Assembly: GCA_000277445.1 (NCBI GenBank)
Contig: AJWJ01000018.1
Coordinates: forward strand, 31,002 to 95,001
Length of the DNA: 64,000 bases
Reading direction: 5' to 3'
From: Polysphondylium violaceum
Taxonomy: Eukaryota > Evosea > Eumycetozoa > Dictyosteliales > Dictyosteliaceae
Of this stretch, positions 1 through 10,359 are shown in pieces. Position 1 is the first letter of the stretch. Every line of letters starts with the position of its first letter. The translations under genes were made by a program, and so were the position numbers. Under the pieces are notes generated by a model. It did not search any database. It was not told the origin of the DNA and saw only the letters and a list, made by a program, of their open reading frames with translations.

Positions 1-1
1 C

Positions 2-271
2 AACACCGACATCAAATCATCACTCTACTATGCCTCTGCCAGTAGCGGAGCTAATGGCGTTCGTATGATTCTCATGTCCCAAGTCGCCCTTGGATCGGTC
101 AAAGAGTATAGTAAAATCAATTCAACACTCACATCTCCACCCACCAATTTCCATAGTTGCAAAGGTGTCTCTGTCTCATCCTGTCCAGGATCAGATTTCC
201 GTCATGATGAACATGTAATCTATGATCCTACTCAAACAAAATTATCATATTTAATTGAATTCACTGCCTAA
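2..271 (+). CDS. Poly(ADP-ribose) polymerase, C-terminal end (partial)
   Basis: The reading frame enters from the left edge, so only the last 89 residues are present. The segment GANGVRMILMSQVALG matches the PARP catalytic strand that reads LMLLCEVALG in animal PARP1. The later HDEHVIYD fits the conserved EYxVYD segment; its Glu would be the catalytic Glu equivalent to PARP1 Glu988. The frame then stops after a short hydrophobic strand, as PARPs normally do. The protein would transfer ADP-ribose from NAD+ to protein targets in the nucleus. The N-terminal domains that would tell which PARP class this is lie outside the window. Family assignment is firm from these motifs; subtype is unknown. 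Confidence 0.85.
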   Translation, partial: NTDIKSSLYYASASSGANGVRMILMSQVALGSVKEYSKINSTLTSPPTNFHSCKGVSVSSCPGSDFRHDEHVIYDPTQTKLSYLIEFTA

Positions 272-734
272 GAATGTATTATTGTCATATAATAAAATCA
301 ATGTCTTCCATTAATTATCTAAATCTATCTTTCACTCAACAAACATTTTTCAAAATTCTCTTTGTAAAATGGGTGTATTTTTGTTGAGTGTTGAGTGTGT
401 ATGTGATGAAAACTTTTGCACGCACCCACCCACTAAATACACAAATAATTAAATATCTTGATAAAAATATCTCGATTACTCTTTTGTATCGATGCATATT
501 CTCAAACAAGTGTTGTTGTAGTTATCAACTGATTATTTGAAAAGCAACAAAAAAAAAAAACAATTTTAAAAAATTGAGAAACTTGCACAAAATTGCTAAA
601 AATACTATTTTTATGTTTTTTAATTTAAAAACTTTTTGAGAAATTTATTCATAGAATTAATTTATTGGATAAAGGTCTTATCTCTTTGTTAGTTATTCTT
701 TTTTTTTTTTTTTTTTTTTTTGTAAGCACTAAAA
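272..734. other. Intergenic, PARP 3' flank and F-box gene promoter
   Basis: A+T-rich spacer. It holds a short patch with GCACGCACCCACCC-like C-rich sequence near 416-432 and a run of about 22 T at 699-721, ending 13 bases before the next start codon. Long T runs just upstream of the start are typical of dictyostelid promoters. No coding or RNA gene was seen. Confidence 0.6.
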
Positions 735-2610
735 ATGGCAACTACCACAACTACTACCACTACAACCACAACTTCTTCCTTCTCAGCTGTTGTTGATGTA
801 TCACAAAAGATTTTATTTTCCACACCAACATCATTGAAATTGTATAATAGTAGTAATAGTAGTTTAAATAATATCATCAACAACAACAACAATAATAATA
901 ATAATAATTATAACATTACCGAGTGTATTAGTATTAGTAATAACGACAACAATAATAGTAGTAGTGCTAGTGAAATGGGTTTATTTAAAGGAATCAATAA
1001 TAGTAGTAATAAAAATTCACGTAGTTTAACAAATATATTAAATAGTAGTAATAAAAAGAGTAAAAAGGATATAAAACAATGTTGGTTTGATAAACTACCA
1101 GAGGAAGTGATTGTAAAGATATTTAAAGAATTGGAAGAGGAAAAGGATATTTATAAAATTAGTTTAGTTTGTTCTCAGTGGAATAGCATCACTCAAACAA
1201 ATGAAATTTGGATGAATTTATATAAAAAGAAATCGTTTCATAAACAATTACTTAAAGTATGTGTATTTGTTATGTAATTTAAACAACAACTAATATTAAT
1301 GATCATCAAACTAGCATAATGTGCATGAGATTGACTTTAAATGTGTATTGAAATTAAAAAGCAATGCACAATCAAATTGGAAAAATGGTAGATTTAAATG
1401 TAGTGTACTACAAGGACACAAAGAAAACATATCTTCTATTATATTTAATGGATCAAAAATTGTCAGTGGCTCTTATGATTCAACTATAAAGTATGTGTTG
1501 TTGTTTTTGGTATAATCATAATGTAGTGTACTAAAATAAATCTATTCTAGAATATGGGATTATTATACTCATGAATGTACAGATACTTTGATGAATAAAA
1601 CAACTGTAACAACGATGCAGTTTGATCATTCAAATAAAAAAATTATAACTGGATCAAATCAAGGTTTTGTAAATGTATGTAGTAGATGAGTCCTACTAGT
1701 AGTACTTATGATGATCTATTCTAACAACAATCATAAATAGATATGGAATCTAGAAACGCAAACATTGGAATCATCAGTTAAAGCACATTATGGATTTATA
1801 GGTTGTTTAAAAGGTTGGTTACTTTCGTACATTATCATTGATAGTATTGAGTATTAATATAATTAAATAATAGGAAATTATAATTCATCGATATTTTGTA
1901 CAGGATCAAAGGATAAAGAAATATCAGTTTGGGATATCGATAGAGGATGTTTGGTGAGAAAGATGGGAAGTCATAGAATGGGTATTAGCAATATAGAGTG
2001 GTGTAATGTAAATCCAAATCATTTGATATCGACAGGCGGAGATACAGCCAAAGTGTGGGATGTTGAAACTGGCCAATGCATTAGATCGCTGACAGGCCAC
2101 GCATTTGTCATCAACAATTCATGTCTCTCTGTTAAAAATCAAATGGTGGCGACAGGTGGCGAAGGCTCGCATGTGACCATATGGGATCTACGTCAAAATA
2201 ATTACAGTAAATTGGTAAACACCGCATCGACCATCTACTCTCTCCAATACGAACCCGAGCTCAACTCAATGGTGACAGGAAACAAAGACAACATGGTAAA
2301 GTGCTGGAAAGTTGATACATCAAGTTTGGAACAAACTTTTATGGGCCACACCTCTCCAGTCAACATCATTCACTATGATCGTCACCACATTGTCAGCGGG
2401 TCATTGGACAGTAATCTGTGGGTATGGAATTACGACCAATCGAGCTCCAGTAGAAAAGTCGGAAATTTCCATAAACTCGAAGGACACACAGATATGATCA
2501 ACTGTGCCTACATTGACGAGACCAAGATCATTAGCGGCAGTTTTGACAACCGCATCAGAATATGGGACTTTGCCAATCAAAAAAAAGAAAATAGATGTTC
2601 AATCATGTAA
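735..2610 (+). CDS. F-box/WD40-repeat protein with C-terminal CaaX motif
   Basis: Five exons join in frame: 735-1256, 1315-1490, 1551-1674, 1741-1813 and 1874-2610 (about 543 aa). Residues 1-110 are low complexity (Thr, Asn, Ser). An F-box follows at about 117-165 (WFDKLPEEVIVKIF...LVCSQWNSI). The rest is a WD40 propeller with repeated GHxxxI...SGS(Y/F)DxxIxxWD units. F-box proteins bind Skp1 in SCF ubiquitin ligases and the propeller selects the substrate. The protein ends CSIM, a prenylation-type CaaX box identical to that of mammalian prelamin A, so it may be farnesylated and membrane-bound. All four introns are phase-consistent with GT..AG ends. Family assignment is secure; the substrate is unknown. 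The 3' end lies 117 bp from the convergent prohibitin gene. Confidence 0.9.
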
Positions 2611-2727
2611 AATTAGATAGAGATATAGATACAGCATACAGATGCAACAATAAATACTATATTATTACTCCTCTTGTGCTATTCTTATAAACTAATCAAC
2701 TACTACTCTACGATTCTACTACTATAT

Positions 2728-3646
2728 TTAATTTTTATTCATATTTAATAACATGTTTCCACCTTCGGGGACATAGGTTACACTCTTTGATTTTGCAAGA
2801 GATTCGGCGATATCTTTAGAAGCTTCGATACGACGCAACTCGATGAAACCTGGACCAGAGGCCATGGCTGTGCTGATCAATTTAGCAGCCTCAGCCTCAC
2901 CTTCGGCTCTAATGATAGCTGCTTTCTTTTCTTGTTCATTCTTTAATACAATATATTTTGAACGTTCGGCGTCTTGTTGAGCCACTTGTTTGTGTTCAAT
3001 GGCATTTGTAAAATCTTGAGAAAAACTGAGATGTGTAATAGAGACATCATCGAGGAGAACGTTAAACTCTTTGGCTCTCTTTGTCAAACCTTCTCTAATC
3101 TCTCTAGACACAGATTCTCTTTGAGTGATGAGTTCACTGGCATCGTATTGAGCAACGACGCTCTTTAACACTTCGTTACCGAGTGATGGCAAGATTCTCT
3201 CATCGTAGTCCATACCGAGTTTACTAAAGATGGTTGAGAGTTTCTCAATGTCTGGTTTAAACAAAACTCTGACTGAAATACTAATGGTTTGAAGATCCTT
3301 GCTACCTGTCTCTGATCTAATGTTTCTTGGTGTAGTTCTAATATCGAAAATATAGGGTGTTTGTAACCATGGAATGACAAAATGTGTGCCTTCTCCAATT
3401 GCTTTTTCTTTAACACCTGATATTCTATCAAAAATAATTGCACGTTGACCACCATCAACTGATTATATATTTATCTATTAATATCTGTCTGTATGTCTGT
3501 CTGAATAAAGATGAACATGCATGTATGCATGTATGTATGGCTGATGAATCTATATTTTAATTACCATTATAAATTGAAGTTTGTGTAAGTGAAAGAATGG
3601 TACCAAGACCAAGTGCTGTTGGGATAAGACGATTTAAAAAGTTCAT
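2728..3646 (-). CDS. phbA: Prohibitin-1 (PHB1 type)
   Basis: Two exons on the minus strand, 3646-3565 and 3458-2728, encode 270 aa, the usual prohibitin-1 length. The N-terminus [15 protein letters not shown] is the membrane anchor. It leads through the splice ([16 protein letters not shown]) into the PHB/SPFH domain, then a C-terminal coiled coil rich in Glu, Ala and Lys ([20 protein letters not shown]). Prohibitin-1 and -2 form ring complexes in the mitochondrial inner membrane that hold and protect membrane proteins. The 106-bp intron contains alternating TGCATGTA-like repeats. The apparent longer 5' reading frame in the intron is chance. Identification is very firm. Confidence 0.95.
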
Positions 3647-4438
3647 TGTATGTGTATATATATATATATTGATTGAAGCTGCACAAAGAAAGAATGAAAT
3701 TTTATAAAAAAATTTGAAAAAAAATTTCATACGCATTTTAGATGTGGTATGTTTTTTGTTTGCAAATTTTAAAATGTTAGAGTAGATTAAGTACAACAGT
3801 ATTACTAATAGATGGCTAAACCCCCACCTTGGTTCGCAGAGGGTCGGGTCTGGCACCTTTTTTTTTGATAATTTTTGTAAAGGTAGGGTTATGAAAAACT
3901 GCATTCTACACCAAGTGTTGTTGGTGATCTCATTGAGTTTGTACATTGTTTAGGATAGGATAAATTACCACTGCATGTCTCAACACAATGAGTGGACTTC
4001 ATCACATCAAGTGTTGCTCAATTGATTGATAGGAAATAGAAGCAATACACATCAATTATTCAATTTAAATTTATTTAAGGTTCGACTTTTGTAATTTTTT
4101 CTCTTTGTATTCATTTCAACGAAATCATTTGTTCATTTATAAACAAGTCACTCATAAATCGAAATTTCACGAGATATCATCAATATGTTTTTAAAATCTC
4201 ATCATTGTTTACATATTCACAAAAATATATATTTTTTCAACTCATATATTATGAGATAGAGATAATATCATTTTTTGTATAGTTGCGATCGGAGAGGCAT
4301 CTCAAAATTCTTTTTTAGTAATCCTCAAGTAAGACCTCCTGACGATCCAGGAGACGATTTCGAAAATCAAAAATACCACATGACAATGCTGATTTTTTTG
4401 ATCAAAAAAATAAACATCCCGATACAGTTGTACTAGAC
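3647..4438. other. Intergenic with an isolated GC-rich patch
   Basis: Mostly A+T-rich DNA between the prohibitin 5' end and a pseudogene. Two short G+C-rich patches stand out: 3813-3857, listed separately, and about 4331-4360, which includes the hairpin CTCCTG-acgatc-CAGGAG at 4336-4353. No intact gene was seen. Confidence 0.5.
3813..3866 (+). other. GC-rich element ending in a T run
   Basis: About 45 bases of roughly 60-65% G+C lie in otherwise 20% G+C DNA. On the plus strand the patch contains GGTTCGCAGAGGG, which resembles an incomplete RNA polymerase III B box (GGTTCGANTCC), and is followed at once by nine T residues, a Pol III-type terminator. I could not fold a tRNA from it, and no A box is clear. 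It may be the 3' end of a small RNA gene, a tRNA-derived relic or a regulatory site. Confidence 0.25.
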
Positions 4439-4850
4439 ATGAAACAATTATTCATACTATTATTTGTAGTATTTGGTTTTTATCACTGAAAACCAATGCA
4501 GAAAAAACTGAAAATTCTGTGTCGTATGATTAGGAGACATGTATTTTTAAACATGCCAATTATACAATTGATTTATCAAAATATTATGATCCTTTAAACC
4601 CACTTATTCAATTCTTTCAAAGAATTATTATTTGGTATGTATTCAGTGGTATTCTCTAAATCATCTCTAATTTTTTATCTCAAAAATTAGACCTATTTAA
4701 TTTATGTGACAAATGTTCGGAATATGGTCCATCAACAATGCTATGTTAGACTTTCTATAGTGCATCTAGTCCTCAAGATGAGCCATATCAATAATAATGG
4801 TATACTATCATTAGCAATACCATTTCCATCTGTATTCATTATCATCTTTT
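4439..4850 (+). pseudogene. Decayed gene for a secreted Cys-containing protein
   Basis: A hydrophobic signal-peptide-like start (MKQLFILLFVVFGFYH) is cut by a stop at 4487. Sequence downstream reads protein-like in a shifted frame, with CIFKHANYTIDLSKYYDP and an in-frame TAG. A splice-like intron (GTATGT...TTAG, about 4633-4690) leads to LFNLCDKCSEYGPSTMLC, followed by TAG and further stops. The spaced Cys and the YTIDLSKYYDP phrase recall dictyostelid secreted proteins, possibly mannose-6-phosphate-receptor-homology (MRH) type, but that link is weak. At least one frameshift and three stops make it non-functional as read. Confidence 0.6.
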
Positions 4851-4959
4851 AAAATAATAATATATAAATAATTAGAAAACTATTAGTTGTCAATTTTGTT
4901 GATTTTAAAATGAATTTGAAATTAGTTTTTAAAAAATAGATAATTATTATTTATTTTAT

Positions 4960-6684
4960 TTATTCTAATGGTTCAATTGCGGCACTTAATGATATAGGTG
5001 GTGCTGGGGTTGATGGAGCTATAGTAGGTGTTTTTAAACTACTACTACTACTACTAATAGTATTGTTAATATCACTAGAAATCGATGTCGTAGTAATACT
5101 AGTATTAGGGGTGGATGGTGATAAAGATAAGGGATGGGATTTCATTAAATTATCATTTTCATCTACAACATCAATGCTTTTGATATTAATTGGTTGAAAA
5201 TGTGTAGATTCTAATATTTTAGGCTCACCAACGATTGGAATCGATGTGGTTGTAGTGGTGGTTGTAGTTGTGGTGATGTCTATTGATAACTGTGTTGTTG
5301 TAGTTGTTGTTGGAATAGTCATGACAGAGGGTGAAGATGAAGATAATAATCTCTTTGCTTCTGCTTCCATTGATAATGAATCATCAGTGACTGGAACAGC
5401 TATAGGTGTGGTGGCAGCTACAGTTGTACAAGTTGAATTGGTTTCAACTTTTGATGCAACAACAGTTGGAGATATACTAGATTGTGGCTTACTATTACTG
5501 TTGTTATTATTGTTATTATTATTGTTATTATTATTTAATATAGATGAAAAGAAAGGAATTCTAAACTTCTTTTTCAAAGGAGAGGTGTCGGTGTTGCTGT
5601 TGGTATTGGCGGAGTTGTTTTCGGATAATGAAGTTGGTGATGAAATATTTGTCGGTGAAACTGATCTAAAAGAGGGAGTAGTTACAGATGTAGTTGGTGA
5701 ATTATTGTCTAATTGATTTGGGGCCTGGGATTGTGGGGGTGATTCTATACTGATACTACTGGTACTTGATTTAAACAAGAACTGAATAGGAGATGATCTT
5801 TTAACTGGTTGGAGATGGGATGCCAAATTGGTGGAGCTGGTGTTGCTTGGAGTTGTTGGTTCTCTAGGTGATGGTGGATTTACCTCAATTGGTGATTCTA
5901 ATTTAAATGAAGAAAGTGAATCATTATTGCTGCTATTTACAAAGGTGAGATTGGGTGATGATTGTGATATGATACTTGTTTTCTTTGGAATGATACCATC
6001 TCTGCTACTTTTTGTCATTGTTGATATTTCATTGATGGACTTTGACATTGGGAATGTAGATTTATTTGGTACACAAGATTCCTCGGTGTTACAGTTAAAT
6101 TCTTTATCTTGTTTCTTGTAAAAAGTAGTGGGTAGATCATCGATATCATTGCTTTGATCCATTTCGCTTTTAATTTTATCTTGTTTAATGGCAGAAATGG
6201 TTGAAACCAGTAATGGTATTGTTTGAGGAATGGTTTGTTCAATTATATTTGGTAAAAATGTTTTCAACGTTGAAGCTAAAATAAAGTTCATTTGAGTTTG
6301 AAGGAAATCACTTGATAATATTTGACTTGATATATCTATTACTTTACTATTATTATTATTATTATTATTGTTATATATATTTTGATTATCACTATTTATA
6401 TTATTGTTATTATTATTACTAGTATTTTTATTATCTTTTAAGTCTAAAACTTCGAGTTTAACTTTAACCATAGAGGGTGAAATTGTAAATGATTCTTTTA
6501 AATCTTCCGTAGATGCCAAAGTGATCCATTCATTTTCATTATCTAAATAATAGATTGAATATATAGAATCATTTGATAATGAATAAATGGACATTAAGGA
6601 ATAACACAAACATGAAAAGCTACATTCTTTAATTCTAAATCTTCTTCTATCCTCTCCCATTTGAGATTTAATTAAAAGGTTCAT
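4960..6684 (-). CDS. PB1-domain protein with low-complexity tail
   Basis: A single exon of 574 aa. Residues about 8-80 resemble a PB1 domain. A basic start (GEDRRRFRIKEC) gives the type II lysine/arginine side, and YYLDNENEWITLASTEDLKE matches the acidic OPCA loop of type I, so the domain could bind both ways, head to tail. PB1 domains assemble signalling scaffolds. The remaining 490 residues are Ser/Thr/Asn-rich with N, T and S runs and no recognised domain. The start ATG at 6684 sits directly before the PB1 domain, and nothing upstream continues the frame. Function is not known; no kinase, ZZ or UBA module is visible. The divergent 5' region shares about 0.9 kb with the next gene. Confidence 0.75.
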   Translation of the reverse strand: MNLLIKSQMGEDRRRFRIKECSFSCLCYSLMSIYSLSNDSIYSIYYLDNENEWITLASTEDLKESFTISPSMVKVKLEVLDLKDNKNTSNNNNNNINSDNQNIYNNNNNNNNSKVIDISSQILSSDFLQTQMNFILASTLKTFLPNIIEQTIPQTIPLLVSTISAIKQDKIKSEMDQSNDIDDLPTTFYKKQDKEFNCNTEESCVPNKSTFPMSKSINEISTMTKSSRDGIIPKKTSIISQSSPNLTFVNSSNNDSLSSFKLESPIEVNPPSPREPTTPSNTSSTNLASHLQPVKRSSPIQFLFKSSTSSISIESPPQSQAPNQLDNNSPTTSVTTPSFRSVSPTNISSPTSLSENNSANTNSNTDTSPLKKKFRIPFFSSILNNNNNNNNNNNNSNSKPQSSISPTVVASKVETNSTCTTVAATTPIAVPVTDDSLSMEAEAKRLLSSSSPSVMTIPTTTTTTQLSIDITTTTTTTTTTSIPIVGEPKILESTHFQPINIKSIDVVDENDNLMKSHPLSLSPSTPNTSITTTSISSDINNTISSSSSSLKTPTIAPSTPAPPISLSAAIEPLE

Positions 6685-7582
6685 TTTTGTTTTTATCTTT
6701 TTTAGGTTTTACAAAAAAAAAGAGTTTTTATATATATGGATATGGATAGGGATATGGATATGGATATGAATATTAATTATATATTTAAAATGTGAAAAAA
6801 CTATGTACAAATAAATAATCCTGATTTGTCTTTTGAGAGGCAATAGTTGGGATTAGTTTAAAAAAAAGGAATACACAAAAAATTGTAAAAGGAAAGCAAC
6901 ACTATTTTATTTAAACGACAATAAATTTGTGTGAATCAAATATAAACAACAACAACAACAACTTGATTTGTTTTAAATTTATATATAAATTTAATTAATT
7001 AAATTAAAAACAACACAGATCACACAAAAAGAAAGAGACAAACAGACACACACACATAAAGAGAAAAGTTTTAATTGTATCTTTAAATGAGAATGGGTGA
7101 ATTTGTTATTTTATTTACAAATTTATAAAGGGAAGAGTATTGAATAATTTTTTTTCTTAATTATTTTATCATAATTGGAATTTGCAGAAAATTTATAATT
7201 ATAGAGAAAAAAAAAAAAAACACAAAAAAACACAAAAAAATAAAAAAAGAAAATAGAAATGGGGGTCTGATCACCACTAATTACCCCCTACCACCACATC
7301 ACATGATTTATCCAAATTCTATTTTATTCATTCAATAAAAACAAGAACGCGTGTGATGATGGGGATCTAGCTATTGCAGATTTTTTTTTTAACTTAAATT
7401 TTTTTTTCATAATCATTATGAATTGTCCGAATTCATTATTCGTTTCTCGGTTGACACCTGCGCGCTTAGATTTAAATTTATATATAAATATATAAAAACA
7501 ATTAGAATCTCACACTCATATACCCCACCACCCATACAGACACTCATAACCCACATATATGTTTAAATACATAAATAAACAG
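6685..7582. other. Divergent intergenic region
   Basis: A shared 5' region for the PB1 gene (minus) and the DUF84 phosphatase (plus). It contains (GGATAT)n-like repeats at about 6735-6770, A runs, and GC-rich words such as ACGCG near 7348 and CTGCGCGC near 7459. No gene was seen. Confidence 0.5.
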
Positions 7583-8700
7583 ATGACTAAAACCATTGTT
7601 GTAGCATTAGGAAGGTAAATAGATAATGCTCTTAATATGATATGCACACACCGTTTTTTAAAAGACAGAAAGATTAAATTGTTTTGTTTTCACACCCCAT
7701 ATACATATACAGCAGTGTACTGTTTCAACACACCCACACACACCACAAATGAGAATTCAATAGGAACAACATGCATTTCCTGTATCCTAATTTGTATACG
7801 ATATATTAAATTCATATACATATATGTTCATAATAATTAATCTCAAAGATAATTCTCTATAATATCTACATGAGTGGGTTTGCGTACGTCCCGCCCAATG
7901 TAGTTATGTTAATGTATCATCTATCTATTCATATTGATATCTATATATCTTTTGTTCACCAAACACTACATTCTTTTGTCACAATACGAATGGTTTATCA
8001 TAAAAATAAATTATTAATTGTATCCTTTATTCATATAACAAATAATATAAATTAATAATGCATGCATGCATATTCATGATATCCTATACCTGTATAAATC
8101 AATGATAGTGAAAATAAAGCTAAAATAAGAGCTACTCAATTAGGACTGGAAAGTATATTTAAAAAAAATAATACAGATAATAATAATGCAGTAGATTTCA
8201 AAGTGATTGGATGCTCAGTGCCCTCTGGAATCAGAGATCAACCACTCTCTGATCAAGAAACAATGCAAGGTGCTATCAATAGAGCCAAAAAAGCATTGGA
8301 AAATACACCCGAGGCAGAGTTTGGTATTGGCATGGAAGGCGGTATCCATCATATTACTGAACCAGTTGATAAATGGTTTGAATGCGGTTGGATTGTAGTT
8401 GTCAATAGAAATAATTTAGATGAATTGGGAATTGCTTCTACTGCTCGTTTTGAATTGCCAAAAAAAGTGATGCATGAAATTCTAGTCAATCACAAAGAGT
8501 TGGCAGAGATTATGGATGATTTGACAAATAAAAAGGATATTAGAAGTAATGAAGGTGCTATGGGTGTCTTTACAAACTCTCTTTTACACAGGGATTTGAT
8601 TTATTCCCATGCTTTGGTTTTTGCATTTTCAAGATTTACAACCCCCTCCTCTTTTTGGGATGATCAACTTTTATCAAAAAACCCTACTGCTGACAAATAG
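7583..8700 (+). CDS. Inosine/xanthosine triphosphatase (DUF84/YjjX family)
   Basis: Two exons, 7583-7614 and 8109-8700, give 207 aa. Exon 1 encodes only MTKTIVVALG plus two bases. The splice restores GSENKAKIRATQLGLESIF, the family's N-terminal nucleotide-binding strand, which reads T(T/S)NPxKxxAxxxAF in bacteria. Further family signs are VPSGIRDQPLSDQETMQGA, GIGMEGGI, FECGWIVV and EGAMGVFTN. The enzymes hydrolyse damaged non-canonical purine nucleoside triphosphates (ITP, XTP) and so protect nucleic acids. The 494-bp intron is long for a dictyostelid and holds ATGCATGCATGCAT at 8058-8071. The short first exon is inferred from family alignment and a phase match. Confidence 0.85.
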
Positions 8701-9258
8701 ATTTCATTTATTGATTGTTAATAATTGATCAATTGATTGATTATAGCAAAAGGTACCATATATCATATCATCTTGTAATTGGAGTACAATATATCTCACT
8801 CTCACACAACAACATTTATTAATCAATCAAAACACACTAACCCACACATGCCAGTGGTTTAATACCAATTATACCAATAACTAATCATAAATTCCATATA
8901 AAGTAATACTAAATATCAAACGATCAAACCACACAAAAAAAAAGTGAAACTTGACTTTTTTATTTTTTTTAAAAATTTTACCACCAATAAATCTTGATTT
9001 AAAAATTTTTTTTAAAAATCCAACCTATCAGAAGTGTAACAATCAATAAACCAACTTTTTAATCAACCCCTTCAACACACCACCCCTTCAACACACTTTT
9101 TTAAAAAATTATAAATAGATGGATAAAATTTAGTTTTAAATATCACCAACACAACAACCCAATCAATTATTATTCCATTAGATAAATATATATTCAATAA
9201 GTGATTTAGATTTTATTAATACAAAATATTACATCTGTATCCATTTATACTTGAACAA
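8701..9258. other. Intergenic, protease promoter
   Basis: A+T-rich spacer with several T and A runs and CACACA-rich stretches. A repeated phrase, CAACACACCACCCCTTCAACACAC, is spread over 9068-9096 (two copies of TTCAACACAC). No gene was seen. Confidence 0.5.
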
Positions 9259-10359
9259 ATGAAAGTTATTTTAATTCTAGTTATAGCTGTCACACTTATG
9301 GTGGCAGTCGAGTCTGTCAACATTAGAATTGAAAATGAAATGCCACACACTCCCTCTACCATCAAATCTGACACTGCCATTAGAGATATGTTTTTCCATT
9401 GGATGAAAAAGCACAACAAGGTCTACTCAAGCATGAATGAATTTGAAACCCGTTTGGCCAATTTTAAAGTCAACCTTGCCAAAATTGAAAAACTCTCTGA
9501 AAAGAATCCAAAAGCCAACTTTTCTGTAAACAAGTTTTCCGATCTCACCCACACTGAATTCTCTGGAAAATTCCTCATGACTGATTTCCAACACTCTCAC
9601 CATGCTGGTAGCAGAGCCAAGAACTACAAGACCGTTGTCAAATCCCCATACGCCGTCGTTGATTGGAGAAAGAAAGGTTTTGTCAATCCAGTAAGAGATC
9701 AAGGCCAATGTGGTTCCTGCTGGGCCTTTTCCGCCACTGAAGAGATTGAAACTGCTTGGATTATGGCCGGAAACTCTCATGTTGTTTTGAGTGAACAACA
9801 AGTCGTTGATTGTGATACTGCTGATGGTGGCTGTGGTGGTGGTAATCCTTCAACTGCCTATGAATACGTTATGTCTGCTGGTGGTATTGCTACTGATGCC
9901 GATTACCCATATACTGCTGAAAATGGTGACTGTCGTTCAGATGTCAACAAAACCGTCCAAATCTCTGGATACACCTTTATCTCTCAAAACGCTGATGAAA
10001 ACGTTTTAATTGACGCCGTTGCCAAAAAGGGTCCAATCAGTATTTGTGTTGATGCCTCCACTTGGATGAACTACAATGGTGGTATTTTAACTGACTGTCC
10101 AACTGATATTGATCATTGTGTACAAGTTGTTGGTCTTGATGTTGACACCACTGATCAATCAAACCCAGTTCCATACTACATCATTCGTAACAGTTGGGGT
10201 ACATCGTAAGTATTATTATCTCATCTATTCTACCAAATATTTTTTTATATTAACATAATATTTATTTTATTTAGATGGGGTATTGAAGGTTACATCTATG
10301 TTGCTCAAGGTTCAAATCTTTGTGGTATCACCAATGAAGCCACTATTGTCCATATTTAA
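9259..10359 (+). CDS. Papain-family (C1A) cysteine protease precursor
   Basis: Two exons, 9259-10205 and 10275-10359, encode 343 aa. A signal peptide (MKVILILVIAVTLMVAVES) leads to an I29 inhibitor prodomain (FHWMKKHNKVYSSMNEFETR...NKFSDLTHTEF). The mature enzyme starts near YAVVDWRKKG. The catalytic set is complete: Gln in VRDQGQCGSCW, Cys154, His286 (IDHCVQVVG) and Asn311 (RNSWGTSWG, with the splice inside the second Ser). It is predicted to act in lysosomes or to be secreted. The usual HA after the catalytic His is HC here. The family is certain; the orthologue among the many dictyostelid cysteine proteases is not resolved. Confidence 0.93.

Noticed and set aside
689-892. Minus-strand frame rich in Val and Lys over the F-box gene start
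   Set aside because: It is the complement of a polyT/polyThr stretch, with no protein features.
3557-3946. Longer upstream extension of prohibitin (129-codon frame)
   Set aside because: The added residues run through the 5' flank and GC patch and match no prohibitin; the internal ATG at 3646 gives the usual start.
4336-4353. Hairpin CTCCTG/CAGGAG near the secreted-protein pseudogene
   Set aside because: A 6-bp stem is too short to support an RNA or terminator on its own.
7637-8055. Two open frames in the DUF84 phosphatase intron
   Set aside because: Low-complexity His/Tyr/Ile content from TA/CA repeats; no domain and no codon preference.
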